Below are positions 1 to 8,622 of a stretch of DNA of 64,000 nucleotides, one piece after another. Source of the DNA: Pseudorhodobacter wandonensis (GTDB lineage: Bacteria; Pseudomonadota; Alphaproteobacteria; Rhodobacterales; Rhodobacteraceae). The stretch spans positions 1 through 64,000 of the forward strand of contig NZ_LGHT01000026.1 in NCBI RefSeq assembly GCF_001202035.1, read 5' to 3'. A program made the translations under genes and the position numbers. Every line of letters begins with the position of its first letter. Positions within the stretch are counted from its first letter, which is position 1. Below the pieces are notes generated by a model, which worked only from the letters and a program-made list of their open reading frames with translations, did not search any database and was not told the DNA's origin.

Positions 1-594
1 GACAACTCCATCGTTGTGAGTTCATGGACGCGGCCGAGAATGTGGTGCTGATCGGAGGTCCGGGAACAGGGAAATCGCATGTTGCAACCGCCCTTGGCAT
101 TCAGGCCATCGAGCATCACCGTAAGCGCGTCCGCTTCTTCTCGACGGTTGAACTGGTCAACGCACTGGAGCAGGAAAAGGCCCAAGGCAAGGCCGGGAAG
201 ATCGCTGAGGCGCTGGTCAAAACCGACTTGGTGATCCTGGATGAGCTGGGATATCTGCCGTTCAGCGCCTCCGGCGGCGCGTTGCTCTTCCATCTTCTGA
301 GCAAGCTGTATGAACGCACCAGCGTCATCATCACCACCAACCTGAGCTTCAGTGAATGGGCCAGCGTCTTTGGCGATGCCAAAATGACCACAGCACTGCT
401 CGATCGTCTCACACATCGCTGCCACATCCTCGAGACCGGCAATGACAGCTACCGCTTCAAGGCCAGCTCCGAAACAGCGAAGAAAAAGCGAAAGGAGGCA
501 ACAGCATTGACGCCATCATAACCAGCAGATCATAACGGCTGGGTGGGTCAGATCTCGATGAAAATGCCGGGTCAGTTCTCAATGACAATCAACA
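1..594 (+). mobile_element. Right end of an IS21-family insertion sequence (left part outside window)
   Basis: The block holds the 3' part of an IstB-like helper ATPase gene and then a non-coding tail that carries two tandem 24-bp copies (545-568 and 569-592) beginning GGGTCAG and containing TCTC-ATGA. Repeated short terminal motifs of this kind are characteristic of IS21-family ends. The element probably ends at the ACA at 592-594, because the codons immediately after it read as conserved DUF3131 sequence. The istA transposase and the left end must lie upstream of the window. The target-site duplication cannot be checked without the other side. Family assignment is firm; the exact boundary is inferred. 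Confidence 0.85.
3..521 (+). CDS. istB: IS21-family transposition helper ATPase IstB (5' partial)
   Basis: AAA+ ATPase that assists the IstA transposase by target selection and strand-transfer stimulation. The Walker A motif GGPGTGKS is at about 12 residues after the Met at 24, Walker B is seen as LVILDELGY, and the sensor-type segment [11 protein letters not shown] follows, all typical of IstB. The frame stays open upstream of the ATG at 24 to the window edge, so that ATG is internal and the N-terminal part of the roughly 250-residue family is missing. The C-terminus is a short basic tail. No istA is visible. The reading frame looks intact in the visible part, so the element may still be active. 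Confidence 0.9.
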   Translation, partial: QLHRCEFMDAAENVVLIGGPGTGKSHVATALGIQAIEHHRKRVRFFSTVELVNALEQEKAQGKAGKIAEALVKTDLVILDELGYLPFSASGGALLFHLLSKLYERTSVIITTNLSFSEWASVFGDAKMTTALLDRLTHRCHILETGNDSYRFKASSETAKKKRKEATALTPS

Positions 595-1517
595 CGCTGG
601 GCACAATCCGGCTGTTTGACGATATTTTGCCAAACAAAGCCTATAACGTGCAAACCGCCGAGTTGGTCGATTACGGCAACAAACCCTCGGAACGTGGGTT
701 GGGCTGGTCGGCACTGGATATTGCGCGGATGGTTGGCGCCTTGGGGCAAGTTAAACACCGTTACCCCGATCTAGCCGGACAAGTTGCTGCCGTTATGGAT
801 AAATGGCACCTAGGCGAGATGGTCGAAGATGGCCAACTGATCGGCGGCAACCTCGCCGATGGCAAACTGCGCCGCGATCAAGAGGGGCGGTTGGGCTATG
901 AACAATACGCGGCCAAGGCAATGATGCTGTTCGGCTATGATATGTACCGCGCCTATCACACCGAAGAAATGATGATGGTTCAAGAGGTGCAAGGCCTGCC
1001 AATTCCCGTTGATACCCGCCTGCACCGCAACATCACACCGGCTTTTACCGTCAGCGAACCCTATATTTTTGATGGGCTAGAGTTTGGTTTTGACGCGCGA
1101 TCGATCCGCTTTGCGACCGCGATTTACAAAGCACAAGAGGCCCGCTTTCGCGAAACCGGCATCCTTACCGCGGTCAGCGAGTCACACCTCGATGAAGCCC
1201 CCTATTTTGTGTATGCATCAATCTGGGGCGGCGGTGCGCCTTGGGCTGTGATGACCTTCAAGGGCGAACGGCTTGACAGCAAGCGCACGACCACAACGAA
1301 AACCGCCTTTGCATGGGATGCCTTGTTTGGCACCGATTACACCCGCGAACTGGTCACCGCACTTGCCCCATTGGGCGACCCGGATCGCGGCTGGCCCGAA
1401 GGCATATATGAAGCTGACGGCACCACGAATTCGTCAGTAACAACCAATACCAACGCGGTAGTTCTTGCGTCGCTTGCGTTCAAAGCGCATGGCCCGCTTA
1501 TTCGGGCAGAGCCTTGA
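543..1517 (+). pseudogene. DUF3131 protein, C-terminal fragment cut by the IS21 insertion
   Basis: From about position 595 the frame encodes the C-terminal roughly 300 residues of a DUF3131 protein: the segments LPNKAYNVQTAELVDYGN, GWSALDIARM, EGRLGYEQYAAKAMMLFGYD and a DPDRGWPEGIYE-like end are recognisable family blocks. The first 16 codons (from GTG at 543) are read from the IS terminal repeats, so the annotated start is artificial. The N-terminal portion of DUF3131 is not in the window and presumably lies beyond the IS. DUF3131 has no established biochemical role and is often found near exopolysaccharide genes. The stop overlaps the next gene's TTG start (TTGA), so both were one operon. 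Confidence 0.8.
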
Positions 1518-2323
1518 GCACGGCTGCGGTAAGGGGCTGGGCCTTTCTTACGGTTTGCGCAGGCCTTGCGCAGGCCGGCTTTGCCGCCGCCGAACCTTGC
1601 GTTTCCGACACATTCGACCGCCCCTTACCCAGGGCGACGAATGTGGTTACACGACGTGTGGATATCCCTTCGCCACAGTTCCCTGGCCTTTGGCAAGAAG
1701 GTATTGTTGGCGGTTACTTCTATACCCTATTCGCGAATGGCGAAGGCGTTTTACAAGCAACCCCGGACGAACCGGCTTGGGCCATCAACATTATCTGCAA
1801 CGAGACCGCCAAGACTTGCGAACGAATGCCAGAGGGCCTTCCTGCACCAGCCGATGCGCTCGCGATTATTGACCTGCTTGAGCGATGCTTCATCGCCCCT
1901 GAAACTGCGCAAGACATCGTGCAGCCAACCGTTGTTACCAGCCCTGAACCAATAGTTGAGCCTGTATCAGAACCTGCCCCTGTATCAGAAGCCACCCCCG
2001 TGGCTGAACCTGCCCCCGTATCAGAACCCACCACTGCAGCAGAACCCACCCCTACGGCTGAAGCTACGTCTGCGCCCACAACCGAGCCGCCCGCTCCGCC
2101 AGTGCCTTGCGGCCTAAATGCAATTCCTGAAGGTGCAGAGGGTATTACAGTGCAACGCCTTCTCTTGCTTGGCGGCGCAGATCCGGGCCCGATTGACGGC
2201 TTTCCCGGAAAACGGACCAGAACTGCAATCGTGGAACTGCTAGGCGAAAAGGCAGCCGACATGCCAATCCCTGCAACAATTATCGCGCTCGACCAGCTGC
2301 TGTGCGGGGAAAAACCCAATTAA
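1514..2323 (+). CDS. Exported protein with Pro/Glu-rich linker and peptidoglycan-binding-like C-terminus
   Basis: Not a gene I recognise by name. Residues 1 to about 26 form a signal peptide (hydrophobic core, AGFAAA then EPC). A Cys-containing N-terminal domain (about 27-130) follows, then a low-complexity linker of imperfect EPxPVSE/AEPTPTAE repeats (about 135-200), then a small C-terminal domain (about 205-269) with a pattern like peptidoglycan-binding domain 1 (LLLLGGADPGPIDGFPGKRTRTAI). Start is the TTG at 1514, which overlaps the upstream TGA (TTGA), implying coupled translation with the DUF3131 gene. Because that gene is broken by the IS, expression of this one may now depend on the element or be lost. 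Confidence 0.7.
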   Translation: MSTAAVRGWAFLTVCAGLAQAGFAAAEPCVSDTFDRPLPRATNVVTRRVDIPSPQFPGLWQEGIVGGYFYTLFANGEGVLQATPDEPAWAINIICNETAKTCERMPEGLPAPADALAIIDLLERCFIAPETAQDIVQPTVVTSPEPIVEPVSEPAPVSEATPVAEPAPVSEPTTAAEPTPTAEATSAPTTEPPAPPVPCGLNAIPEGAEGITVQRLLLLGGADPGPIDGFPGKRTRTAIVELLGEKAADMPIPATIIALDQLLCGEKPN

Positions 2324-2438
2324 AAGAAACTGGCGTTCTCCCCCAACTCTTATTCTACAAAATCGGGACAACGAGTTTGCGTTTTGCGGCCGCCGGCTGG
2401 CGCGGGCGGCAGATCAGCGATCTTTTGGTTCGCCGCGC

Positions 2439-3584
2439 CTAATCGCCTTGCCAAACTTGGCGAAGCATCAAGTCATCTGAAAGATGCAGAATGTCTGCGC
2501 GCGCGCCTTTGGCAAAGGTGCCAACATGGCCTTGCCGGGCGATCAGTTGTGCCGGATAAGCAGTGGCCATGGCCAGCACCTCGGGCAAGGTTTGTCCGGG
2601 CAGGCTTAATACATTGCGGATCGCCGTGGTCAGGTCGAGATGCGCCCCCGCCAAAGTGCCATCTTCCAATGTCAATTTATTGCCGCTCCGCGTTATCCAG
2701 CGGCCATTCAAGGCAAAGCCGTCAATCGCCGATCCTGCAGTCGCCATCGCATCCGAGACAAGGAAAATGCGCCCCGGGCCTTGTTTGGCACGCAGCGCAA
2801 GCGCCATGCTTTGTGGATGCACATGGATCGTGTCGGCGATCAGTCCGGCAGACAGCCCTCCTGTCGCCAGCGCGGCACCAACAAGACCGGGTTCCCGGTT
2901 GCCCAATGGGCTCATCGCGTTGAAAAGATGCGTGACACATCGCGCGCCAGCTTTTGCCGCCTCTTGGCACAGATCAAAACCGGCATCGCTATGCCCCAAC
3001 GAGATCAACACACCGGCAGTCGCCAAGGTTTTGATTTGCGCGGGCGTGACGGTTTCTGGCGCCACTGTGATTTTTAACAAAGGCAGGCGTTTGGCCGCAT
3101 CCAAAAGCACTGCCATATCTTCGTCAGACATCGCGCGGATCAAATCGGGGTCATGCGCGCCTTTGCGCGCAAGCGACAGATGAGGCCCTTCCAGATGCAA
3201 ACCCAAGATGCCGCGCGTGCCGTTCGCCAGTGCGCGCTCTACCGCATTGATAGCGGCAGCCGTGTGTTTGGCACTATCGGTGATCAAAGTCGGCAAAATA
3301 GAGGTTGCGCCAATCTGGCTATGCGCCTTCGCAATAATGTTCAGCGCCTCGGGACTGGGGTCATCATTGAACATGACACCGCCGCCGCCATTCACCTGCA
3401 AATCCACATAGCCCGGCATCAAAATGCCGCCTGTCAGCACCTGTTGGCACGGCGTTTGCGGCAGGTTCGCCCGCGGCAACACCGCCACAACGCGCCCCGC
3501 CTCTGTCAATAGCCCATGGTCATCCAGCAAGCTTTTGCCATCAAACACTTTCGCGCCGACAAAACTCGTCAGTTGGCTGCTCAT
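2439..3584 (-). CDS. nagA: N-acetylglucosamine-6-phosphate deacetylase
   Basis: Hydrolyses GlcNAc-6-P to GlcN-6-P plus acetate in the cytoplasm. The 381-residue length fits the family. Metal- and substrate-binding features visible are PGYVDLQVNGGGG (about 57-69), the metal Glu in HLEGPH (about 130-135), GHSDAGF (about 198), THLFNAM (about 219) and the catalytic Asp in LVSDAMATAG (about 278). It is last in the leftward operon and overlaps the upstream deaminase gene by 4 nt (ATGA), so the two are translated together. Its product feeds directly to that deaminase. It ends facing the DUF3131-linked gene, with a 115-nt intergenic region in which I see no clear terminator. Confidence 0.93.
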   Translation of the reverse strand: MSSQLTSFVGAKVFDGKSLLDDHGLLTEAGRVVAVLPRANLPQTPCQQVLTGGILMPGYVDLQVNGGGGVMFNDDPSPEALNIIAKAHSQIGATSILPTLITDSAKHTAAAINAVERALANGTRGILGLHLEGPHLSLARKGAHDPDLIRAMSDEDMAVLLDAAKRLPLLKITVAPETVTPAQIKTLATAGVLISLGHSDAGFDLCQEAAKAGARCVTHLFNAMSPLGNREPGLVGAALATGGLSAGLIADTIHVHPQSMALALRAKQGPGRIFLVSDAMATAGSAIDGFALNGRWITRSGNKLTLEDGTLAGAHLDLTTAIRNVLSLPGQTLPEVLAMATAYPAQLIARQGHVGTFAKGARADILHLSDDLMLRQVWQGD

Positions 3585-4612
3585 ATCGTTTCCGTCACTT
3601 TGCGAAGATGGCGCGGCGCGTCAGGGTCATTGCCTTGCGCCAAGGCAAAGCGCTCTACCATCGCATAAAAGGAAACCATAAGGCAAAGCGGGTCGGTCAG
3701 CGGATGGCCGGTGCGAATACTGGAAATCTGGGTGGCGGTATGGGCCTTATCCGAAGTGACAAAAACCACAGCACCTTTTGCAGCAATTTCATCCGCGATG
3801 CTGACAACCGCGCTTTCTGCGGCATCACCAGAGGCAAAGCAAAGCACCGGGAAACCCTCACCTACGATCGAAACGGGGCCATGCAACACCTCTGCGGATG
3901 AGTAGCTTTCAGCATGTATCTGGCATGTTTCCTTAAATTTCAGCGCGGCCTCGTTGGAAATTGCCCATCCGGGGCCGCGTCCAAGGGTGAAAAGCGATTT
4001 ATGCGCACCAATCGCGGCCCGCACCTCCGGCCAGTCCAACGCCGCCGCTTTGGCAAGGTGTTCGGGCAGCGCGACAAGTGCGGCTTGCAGTTTCGCATCT
4101 TCCGACCATTCCGCCAGCAGCATCAGCCCCGCCACAACCGAATTCACAAAGGTTTTGGTGGCGGCGACACTCAATTCCGGGCCTGCGTGAATGTCGATTG
4201 TCTCTTGGCAAACGCGGGCCAAATCCGAAGAGGGATTATTGGTCAACGCAATCGAAAACGCACCATCGCGGCGGGCTGCGCGGGCCATTTCAACGATATC
4301 CGGGCTTTTGCCCGATTGTGACACGGCAAGGCTGACACTGTTTTTCAACTTCAACGGTGCTTTATAGATCGACGCCACAGACGGCCCGACCGAACAAACC
4401 GGAACCCCAAGCAGAATCTCGCTGGCGTATTTGAAATAGCTACAGGCATGGTCAGACGACCCCCGCGCGATACTTATGGCAAAAGCAGGGTCTTTGGTGC
4501 GCAATTCGTCAGCTATTCTCCGGATTTCAATGGCACCATCGGCCAAAAGCCGCGCGGCTGCCTGTGGAATTTCAAGAATCTCTTGGCGCATTTTGCTGGT
4601 ATTGTCGGACAT
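3581..4612 (-). CDS. Sugar-isomerase (SIS) type glucosamine-6-phosphate deaminase, NagB-II-like
   Basis: Two SIS domains (about 35-165 and 190-325) with SIARGSSDHACSYFKY, VSQSGKSPDIVEM, TLGRGPGWAISNEAALKFKE and AEVLHGPVSI, matching the isomerase half of glucosamine synthase without the glutaminase domain. In proteobacterial nag operons this form (NagB-II) replaces the classical NagB and converts GlcN-6-P to fructose-6-P and ammonia. The 343-residue length fits. An AGGAAA sequence precedes the ATG. Its position between a GntR regulator and nagA supports a catabolic role over biosynthesis. An AgaS-like ketose/aldose isomerase role on galactosamine is the main alternative. Confidence 0.82.
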   Translation of the reverse strand: MSDNTSKMRQEILEIPQAAARLLADGAIEIRRIADELRTKDPAFAISIARGSSDHACSYFKYASEILLGVPVCSVGPSVASIYKAPLKLKNSVSLAVSQSGKSPDIVEMARAARRDGAFSIALTNNPSSDLARVCQETIDIHAGPELSVAATKTFVNSVVAGLMLLAEWSEDAKLQAALVALPEHLAKAAALDWPEVRAAIGAHKSLFTLGRGPGWAISNEAALKFKETCQIHAESYSSAEVLHGPVSIVGEGFPVLCFASGDAAESAVVSIADEIAAKGAVVFVTSDKAHTATQISSIRTGHPLTDPLCLMVSFYAMVERFALAQGNDPDAPRHLRKVTETI

Positions 4613-4620
4613 GGGGTTTC

Positions 4621-5379
4621 CTAACTGGAGGCAAGTCGAAGTTCGGCGACAAAGTCATATGCATCGCCGCGATAAATGGATCGGGTGAATTCAACGGCGC
4701 GCCCGCTGGTCAGATACGAGGTGCGTTCAATCCTCAACCCTGCCGCGCCAGGCTCGACGCCCAGAAGTCCGGCATCTTTCTCGTTCAAATTCACCGCCGA
4801 AATTTTCTGCAATGCCCGCACCGGGCGGTTGCCGCTGGCCTCCATCACCTCATACAGCGAGGTTTCAACAGCCAACGGATTGGGCAAAATATCGGTTGGC
4901 AAGGACGCGCGCTCAATCGCCATCGGGCGGCCTTCTGCCAGACGCAGCCGCGCAATCCGCGCAACAGAATCGCTCATCGAAAGGGCCAAAGCGACGCCCT
5001 CTTCGGGCGACGGCATGAAGATGCCACGATGCAGCCAGCGGGCGGTGGTCGTCAGGCCCCGCCGCTCCATATCTTCGGTAAAAGAGGTCAGCCGCGACAG
5101 GGATTGCTCTACGCGCGGCTTGGCTGCGGCCACGAAACTGCCCGCCCCTTGGCGCTGGACGATCACGCCCTTATCAACCAATTCCTGCATCGCCTTGCGC
5201 ACAGTGACACGCGACAACCCTGCCAGCGCAGCGATTTCGCGTTCCGGTGGAAGCGGGCTGTCTGGCGTTAACACCCCGGTGGCGATACCTTCCTCGATAC
5301 GTTTGCGCAACTGGACATACAACAAGCCAGAGCTATCCTGCATCCAATGCTCGGGGTTCAAAAAGGCGGTGATTGACAT
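4621..5379 (-). CDS. GntR-family (HutC/UTRA) transcriptional regulator of the amino-sugar island
   Basis: 252 residues: winged helix (about 18-85; YVQLRKRIEEGI, PPEREIAALAGLSRVTVRKAMQELV) followed by a UTRA effector domain (about 105-245; RIARLRLAEGRPMAIERASLP, EFTRSIYRGDAYDFVAEL). UTRA regulators such as NagR/YvoA and DasR sense amino-sugar phosphates, so GlcNAc-6-P or GlcN-6-P is the expected ligand. The frame is open further upstream, but the ATG at 5379 is preferred: AGGACG sits 5 nt before it and the kinase stop codon ends 2 nt before it. It likely controls both divergent operons, probably through the paired 17-bp sites at 6280-6384. Confidence 0.87.
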   Translation of the reverse strand: MSITAFLNPEHWMQDSSGLLYVQLRKRIEEGIATGVLTPDSPLPPEREIAALAGLSRVTVRKAMQELVDKGVIVQRQGAGSFVAAAKPRVEQSLSRLTSFTEDMERRGLTTTARWLHRGIFMPSPEEGVALALSMSDSVARIARLRLAEGRPMAIERASLPTDILPNPLAVETSLYEVMEASGNRPVRALQKISAVNLNEKDAGLLGVEPGAAGLRIERTSYLTSGRAVEFTRSIYRGDAYDFVAELRLASS

Positions 5380-5381
5380 GT

Positions 5382-6275
5382 TTACGTCCTTGTTGCGGCA
5401 GAAGTCGTGGCGACAATTGACGACGCCAAAGTCAAAGCTCCATCCAAAGCGCTGGTTTTGGCAGGGCGCACGCTGTCCTGCACTGATTGCGGAAGATACG
5501 GCAAATAGTAAGGGCCAAGGCTGCCCATCAGGCAAAGCGCCTCATCCTGCCGCCAGTCCAGTGCTTTCAAACCCGCCAAAATGTAATCCGCGCCCGCTTG
5601 CATCAAGGTCACTGCGGCTGCATCCCCCGCCTTGGCCGCGGAAACCACCATCGGCGCATACTGCCCGTAACGGCCCGGCGACGCGCCTGCTGCAAAAAGG
5701 GAAATAGCGCCCGCCTCTCGGTTGAAGGCGGAGTAAACTTCTTCTGTCAACGCACTGTGCGGCGCCAACCCGTCAAGACTATGCAGCACGCGCGCCAAAA
5801 GCGCCCGCCCCAACCACGCCCCCGAGGCCTCATCCCCCAATGCCAAACCATGACCGCCCAGAAACCGCCTTTGGCCTGCCCTTTGACTGGCCAGGAAAGA
5901 GCCCGTCCCTACGCTAACCAATGCGCCATCCTCGGCGACCAAAGCCCCGACAAGCGTTGTCATTTGATCATCTGAAACAGCGACGCGGGTCAATGGCAGC
6001 GCCGCTATTACCTTGGCGCAGATTTCCGGTGTCGTCGCACCCGCCAACCCCAGATGCGCAGGAATATCCATTAAATCCGGCAAGGTCAGGCAGGCCTGCG
6101 CCGCCACATCCCGCAAAGCCTCGGAAATAGCGGCGACGGCGCCCTGAAGGTCGCTAGTGACGTTGGCACTACCGCTGCGCGCCTCATACCGCTTTCCGCG
6201 CCACAAAAGCGCGGCACGACAAGAGGTTCCGCCGCCATCAATGCCAATAAGGGTGTCTGCTGCCATGTGATCCAT
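5382..6275 (-). CDS. BadF/BadG/BcrA-family amino-sugar kinase (GlcNAc and possibly MurNAc kinase)
   Basis: ASKHA-fold ATPase: phosphate-1 loop IGIDGGGTSCRAAL near the N-terminus, LGLAGATTPE, the phosphate-2 segment LVSVGTGSFLAS, and GDEASGAWLGRALL, typical of the BadF-type N-acetylglucosamine kinases. The start ATG at 6275 (MDHMAAD) is chosen because AGG lies 7 nt upstream; a second ATG at 6266 is possible. It is the first gene of the leftward operon. Since the divergent operon starts with murQ, and BadF-type kinases that phosphorylate both MurNAc and GlcNAc are known (Clostridium MurK), dual specificity is plausible here. That specificity is inference. Confidence 0.82.
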   Translation of the reverse strand: MDHMAADTLIGIDGGGTSCRAALLWRGKRYEARSGSANVTSDLQGAVAAISEALRDVAAQACLTLPDLMDIPAHLGLAGATTPEICAKVIAALPLTRVAVSDDQMTTLVGALVAEDGALVSVGTGSFLASQRAGQRRFLGGHGLALGDEASGAWLGRALLARVLHSLDGLAPHSALTEEVYSAFNREAGAISLFAAGASPGRYGQYAPMVVSAAKAGDAAAVTLMQAGADYILAGLKALDWRQDEALCLMGSLGPYYLPYLPQSVQDSVRPAKTSALDGALTLASSIVATTSAATRT

Positions 6276-6279
6276 AACA

Positions 6280-6296
6280 ATACCTATAGAACACCT
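6280..6296 (-). promoter_or_regulatory. Candidate operator, copy 1 (upstream of kinase operon)
   Basis: Read on the minus strand this is AGGTGTTCTATAGGTAT. It matches 13 of 17 positions with the plus-strand copy at 6368-6384, including both AGGT elements set 11 nt apart. It lies immediately before the kinase ribosome-binding site. Likely the target of the GntR regulator; the assignment is inferred from symmetry and position. Confidence 0.55.
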
Positions 6297-6367
6297 TTGA
6301 CGCAAATAAAAGACCTTTTTGACCCAGCGGCCATGAAAACCGCTGATTTCAGAAAACTCTGGACAAG

Positions 6368-6384
6368 AGGTATTTAAAAGGTAT
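6368..6384 (+). promoter_or_regulatory. Candidate operator, copy 2 (upstream of murQ operon)
   Basis: AGGTATTTAAAAGGTAT on the plus strand, a direct repeat of AGGTAT-like half-elements spaced 11 nt, 28 nt before the murQ start. Its partner lies in opposite orientation before the divergent kinase gene, so each operon has one copy facing it. Confidence 0.55.
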
Positions 6385-6411
6385 CTTATCTGGAGTGAGG
6401 AGACGAATCAA

Positions 6412-7296
6412 ATGCAACCACCAAATACCGAGCAGTCGGGCAGCGCCGCCAAAGGGCTGGACTTGCTGCCAGATGCCGAGATTGTGCGCGTTCTGGCCAA
6501 TGGCCAGCAAGCGGCCCTTGCCTGCCTGGAAGCGTCGGGCCCGGATATCGCACGGGCGGGCGCTTTGATGGCACAGGTCATCACTGATGGTGGACGCTTG
6601 ATATACGCCGCTGCCGGGTCTTCGGCCCTGATGGCCTTAGCTGATGCAGCTGAATTGGGTGGAACTTTTGGCATTCCTGCCACGCAGATACGCATACTTA
6701 TGGCAGGTGGGGTGCCCGTAGATGCCCAAATGCCGGGTGATACCGAAGATGACGCCGAGGCCGCGACCGTGGCCGCAAATGGAATTGGTCGGGGTGATTT
6801 GCTGATAGCTCTGACAGCCTCGGGCAGCACCCCCTACCCAGTCGAGTTGGCGCGCCACGCTGCCCAAAACGGGGCCCAAGTGATAGCGATCGCCAACAAC
6901 CCCGGCGCCAAGATTTTTGCCCATGCCAACATTGCGATTTGCCTGAAAACCCCACCCGAGGTGATCGCAGGCTCTACGCGCCTTGGTGCTGGCACAGCGC
7001 AAAAAGCGGCGCTGAATTTGATGTCAACCTTGATGGGCGTGCGGCTAGGTCATGTGCATGATGGGCTGATGGTCAATGTGAACGCCGACAATGAAAAACT
7101 AAAGGCGCGGGCGATGGGCATTGTCTGCCAGATCACCGGCTGCACCCCGGAACGCGCAACAAGGTCGATTGCGGCGGCAGGTGGCGCTGTAAAGCCCGCA
7201 ATTTTGCTGGCCGCAGGCATGCCAAACCTAGAGGCAGCCACAGCGCTATTGGCCACAACACACGGAAACCTGCGGGCCGCTTTGGCGCAGATTTAA
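6412..7296 (+). CDS. murQ: N-acetylmuramic acid 6-phosphate etherase
   Basis: Cleaves the D-lactyl ether of MurNAc-6-P to give GlcNAc-6-P, which feeds NagA. SIS-fold protein of 294 residues, close to the usual length of about 300. Family blocks seen: YAAAGSSALMALADAAELGGTFG (about 64-86), MPGDTEDDAEA, IALTASGSTPYPVELA (about 130-145), EVIAGSTRLGAGTAQK and NLMSTLMGVRLGHVHDGLMV. The C-terminal GCTPERATRSIAAAGGAVKPAI block is also typical. It opens the rightward operon. AGTGAGGAG precedes the ATG. Its presence shows that the island handles peptidoglycan-derived MurNAc and not only GlcNAc. Confidence 0.92.
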   Translation: MQPPNTEQSGSAAKGLDLLPDAEIVRVLANGQQAALACLEASGPDIARAGALMAQVITDGGRLIYAAAGSSALMALADAAELGGTFGIPATQIRILMAGGVPVDAQMPGDTEDDAEAATVAANGIGRGDLLIALTASGSTPYPVELARHAAQNGAQVIAIANNPGAKIFAHANIAICLKTPPEVIAGSTRLGAGTAQKAALNLMSTLMGVRLGHVHDGLMVNVNADNEKLKARAMGIVCQITGCTPERATRSIAAAGGAVKPAILLAAGMPNLEAATALLATTHGNLRAALAQI

Positions 7297-7363
7297 GGCC
7301 CTGCAGCGCGGGCTTGACGGCCCGAAACACCACGAAAAGACAACCAAACCAAGGGAGAGAGAC

Positions 7364-8614
7364 ATGAAACAGACAACACTCGGAATGGCGCTTTTGGCGT
7401 CAACGGTACTGGCCGGCATGGCCACAGCCGAAACCACCATCAGCATCGAAAGCTGGCGCAATGACGACCTCGTGCTTTGGCAAGACAAAATCATTCCGGC
7501 TTTTGAGGCTGCCAACCCCGGCATCAAAGTAAAATTCACCCCGTCAGCCCCTGCCGAATATAACGCAGTTCTGAATTCCAAGCTGGATGCAGGTTCGGCC
7601 GGCGATCTGATCACCTGCCGCCCCTTTGACGCGTCCTTGGCGCTCTATGAAGGCGGGAAACTGGCTGACCTTTCGGACCTGCCGGCGATGGGTTCCTTCT
7701 CGGCTGTTGCGAAATCGGCATGGCAGACCGATGACGCCAAGGCGACATTTTGCGTGCCGATGGCCTCGGTGATCCACGGCTTTATCTATAATAAAGACGC
7801 CTTTGCCGCCCTGAATCTTACCGTTCCAGAAACTGAAGACGAATTTTTCGCAGTGCTTGATGCGATCAAGGCAGACGGCACTTACATCCCGATGGCGATG
7901 GGCACCAATGACCAGTGGGAAGCCGCGACCATGGGTTACAACAACATCGGCCCGAACTACTGGAAGGGCGAAGAAGGCCGTCTGGCACTGATTGCTGGCA
8001 CGCAAAAACTGACCGACGAAGACTGGATCGCCCCATATCGTACTTTGGCAAAATGGGGCCAGTATCTGGGTGACGGCTTTGAGGCACAAACCTATCCCGA
8101 CAGCCAAAACCTGTTCACCTTGGGCCGGGCTGCAATCTACCCTGCAGGCAGCTGGGAAATCTCTGGCTTCAACAGCTTGGTCGATTTTGAGATGGGCGCT
8201 TTCAAGCCACCAGTCAAAGCCAAAGGCGACAAGTGCTTCATTTCGGATCACACCGACATTGCAATCGGCCTGAATGCTGCCAGCCCGAATGCCGAGGCTG
8301 CACGTACCTTCCTGAACTGGGTTGGCACGTCAGAATTTGCCTCGCTTTACGCCAACGCTTTGCCTGGCTTCTTCTCTTTGTCGAACCATGACGTGAAAAT
8401 GGAAGACCCGCTGGCCCAAGAGTTCGTCAGCTGGCGCGGTGAATGCGAATCCACAATTCGTTCCACCTATCAAATCCTGTCACGCGGCACTCCGAACCTA
8501 GAGAATGAAACCTGGGGCGCGTCTGTCGCCGCGATCAAAGGCACCGAGACACCGGAAGCTGCAGGCGCGCGTTTGCAGGCAGGTCTGGCGTCTTGGTACG
8601 CACCGCAGCAGTAA
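7364..8614 (+). CDS. Sugar ABC transporter, periplasmic substrate-binding protein
   Basis: 416 residues with a signal peptide (1 to about 22, cleavage after MATA). The mature part has the family-1 extracellular solute-binding fold: SIESWRNDDLVLWQDKIIPAFE near the N-terminus, then FIYNKDAF, WEAATMGYN and YPAGSWEISGF. Such proteins bind mono- or oligosaccharides for CUT1 importers. The locus context predicts GlcNAc, MurNAc or muropeptide sugars as ligand. GGGAGAG lies just before the start. A perfect 12-bp hairpin follows the stop, likely protecting this part of the message so the binding protein is made in excess over the permeases. Confidence 0.9.
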   Translation: MKQTTLGMALLASTVLAGMATAETTISIESWRNDDLVLWQDKIIPAFEAANPGIKVKFTPSAPAEYNAVLNSKLDAGSAGDLITCRPFDASLALYEGGKLADLSDLPAMGSFSAVAKSAWQTDDAKATFCVPMASVIHGFIYNKDAFAALNLTVPETEDEFFAVLDAIKADGTYIPMAMGTNDQWEAATMGYNNIGPNYWKGEEGRLALIAGTQKLTDEDWIAPYRTLAKWGQYLGDGFEAQTYPDSQNLFTLGRAAIYPAGSWEISGFNSLVDFEMGAFKPPVKAKGDKCFISDHTDIAIGLNAASPNAEAARTFLNWVGTSEFASLYANALPGFFSLSNHDVKMEDPLAQEFVSWRGECESTIRSTYQILSRGTPNLENETWGASVAAIKGTETPEAAGARLQAGLASWYAPQQ

Positions 8615-8622
8615 CTGCCAAA

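Noticed and set aside
1720-2319. 199-codon minus-strand open frame rich in Gly/Ser/Ala
   Set aside because: Antisense of the Pro/Glu-rich linker gene; low complexity explains its length.
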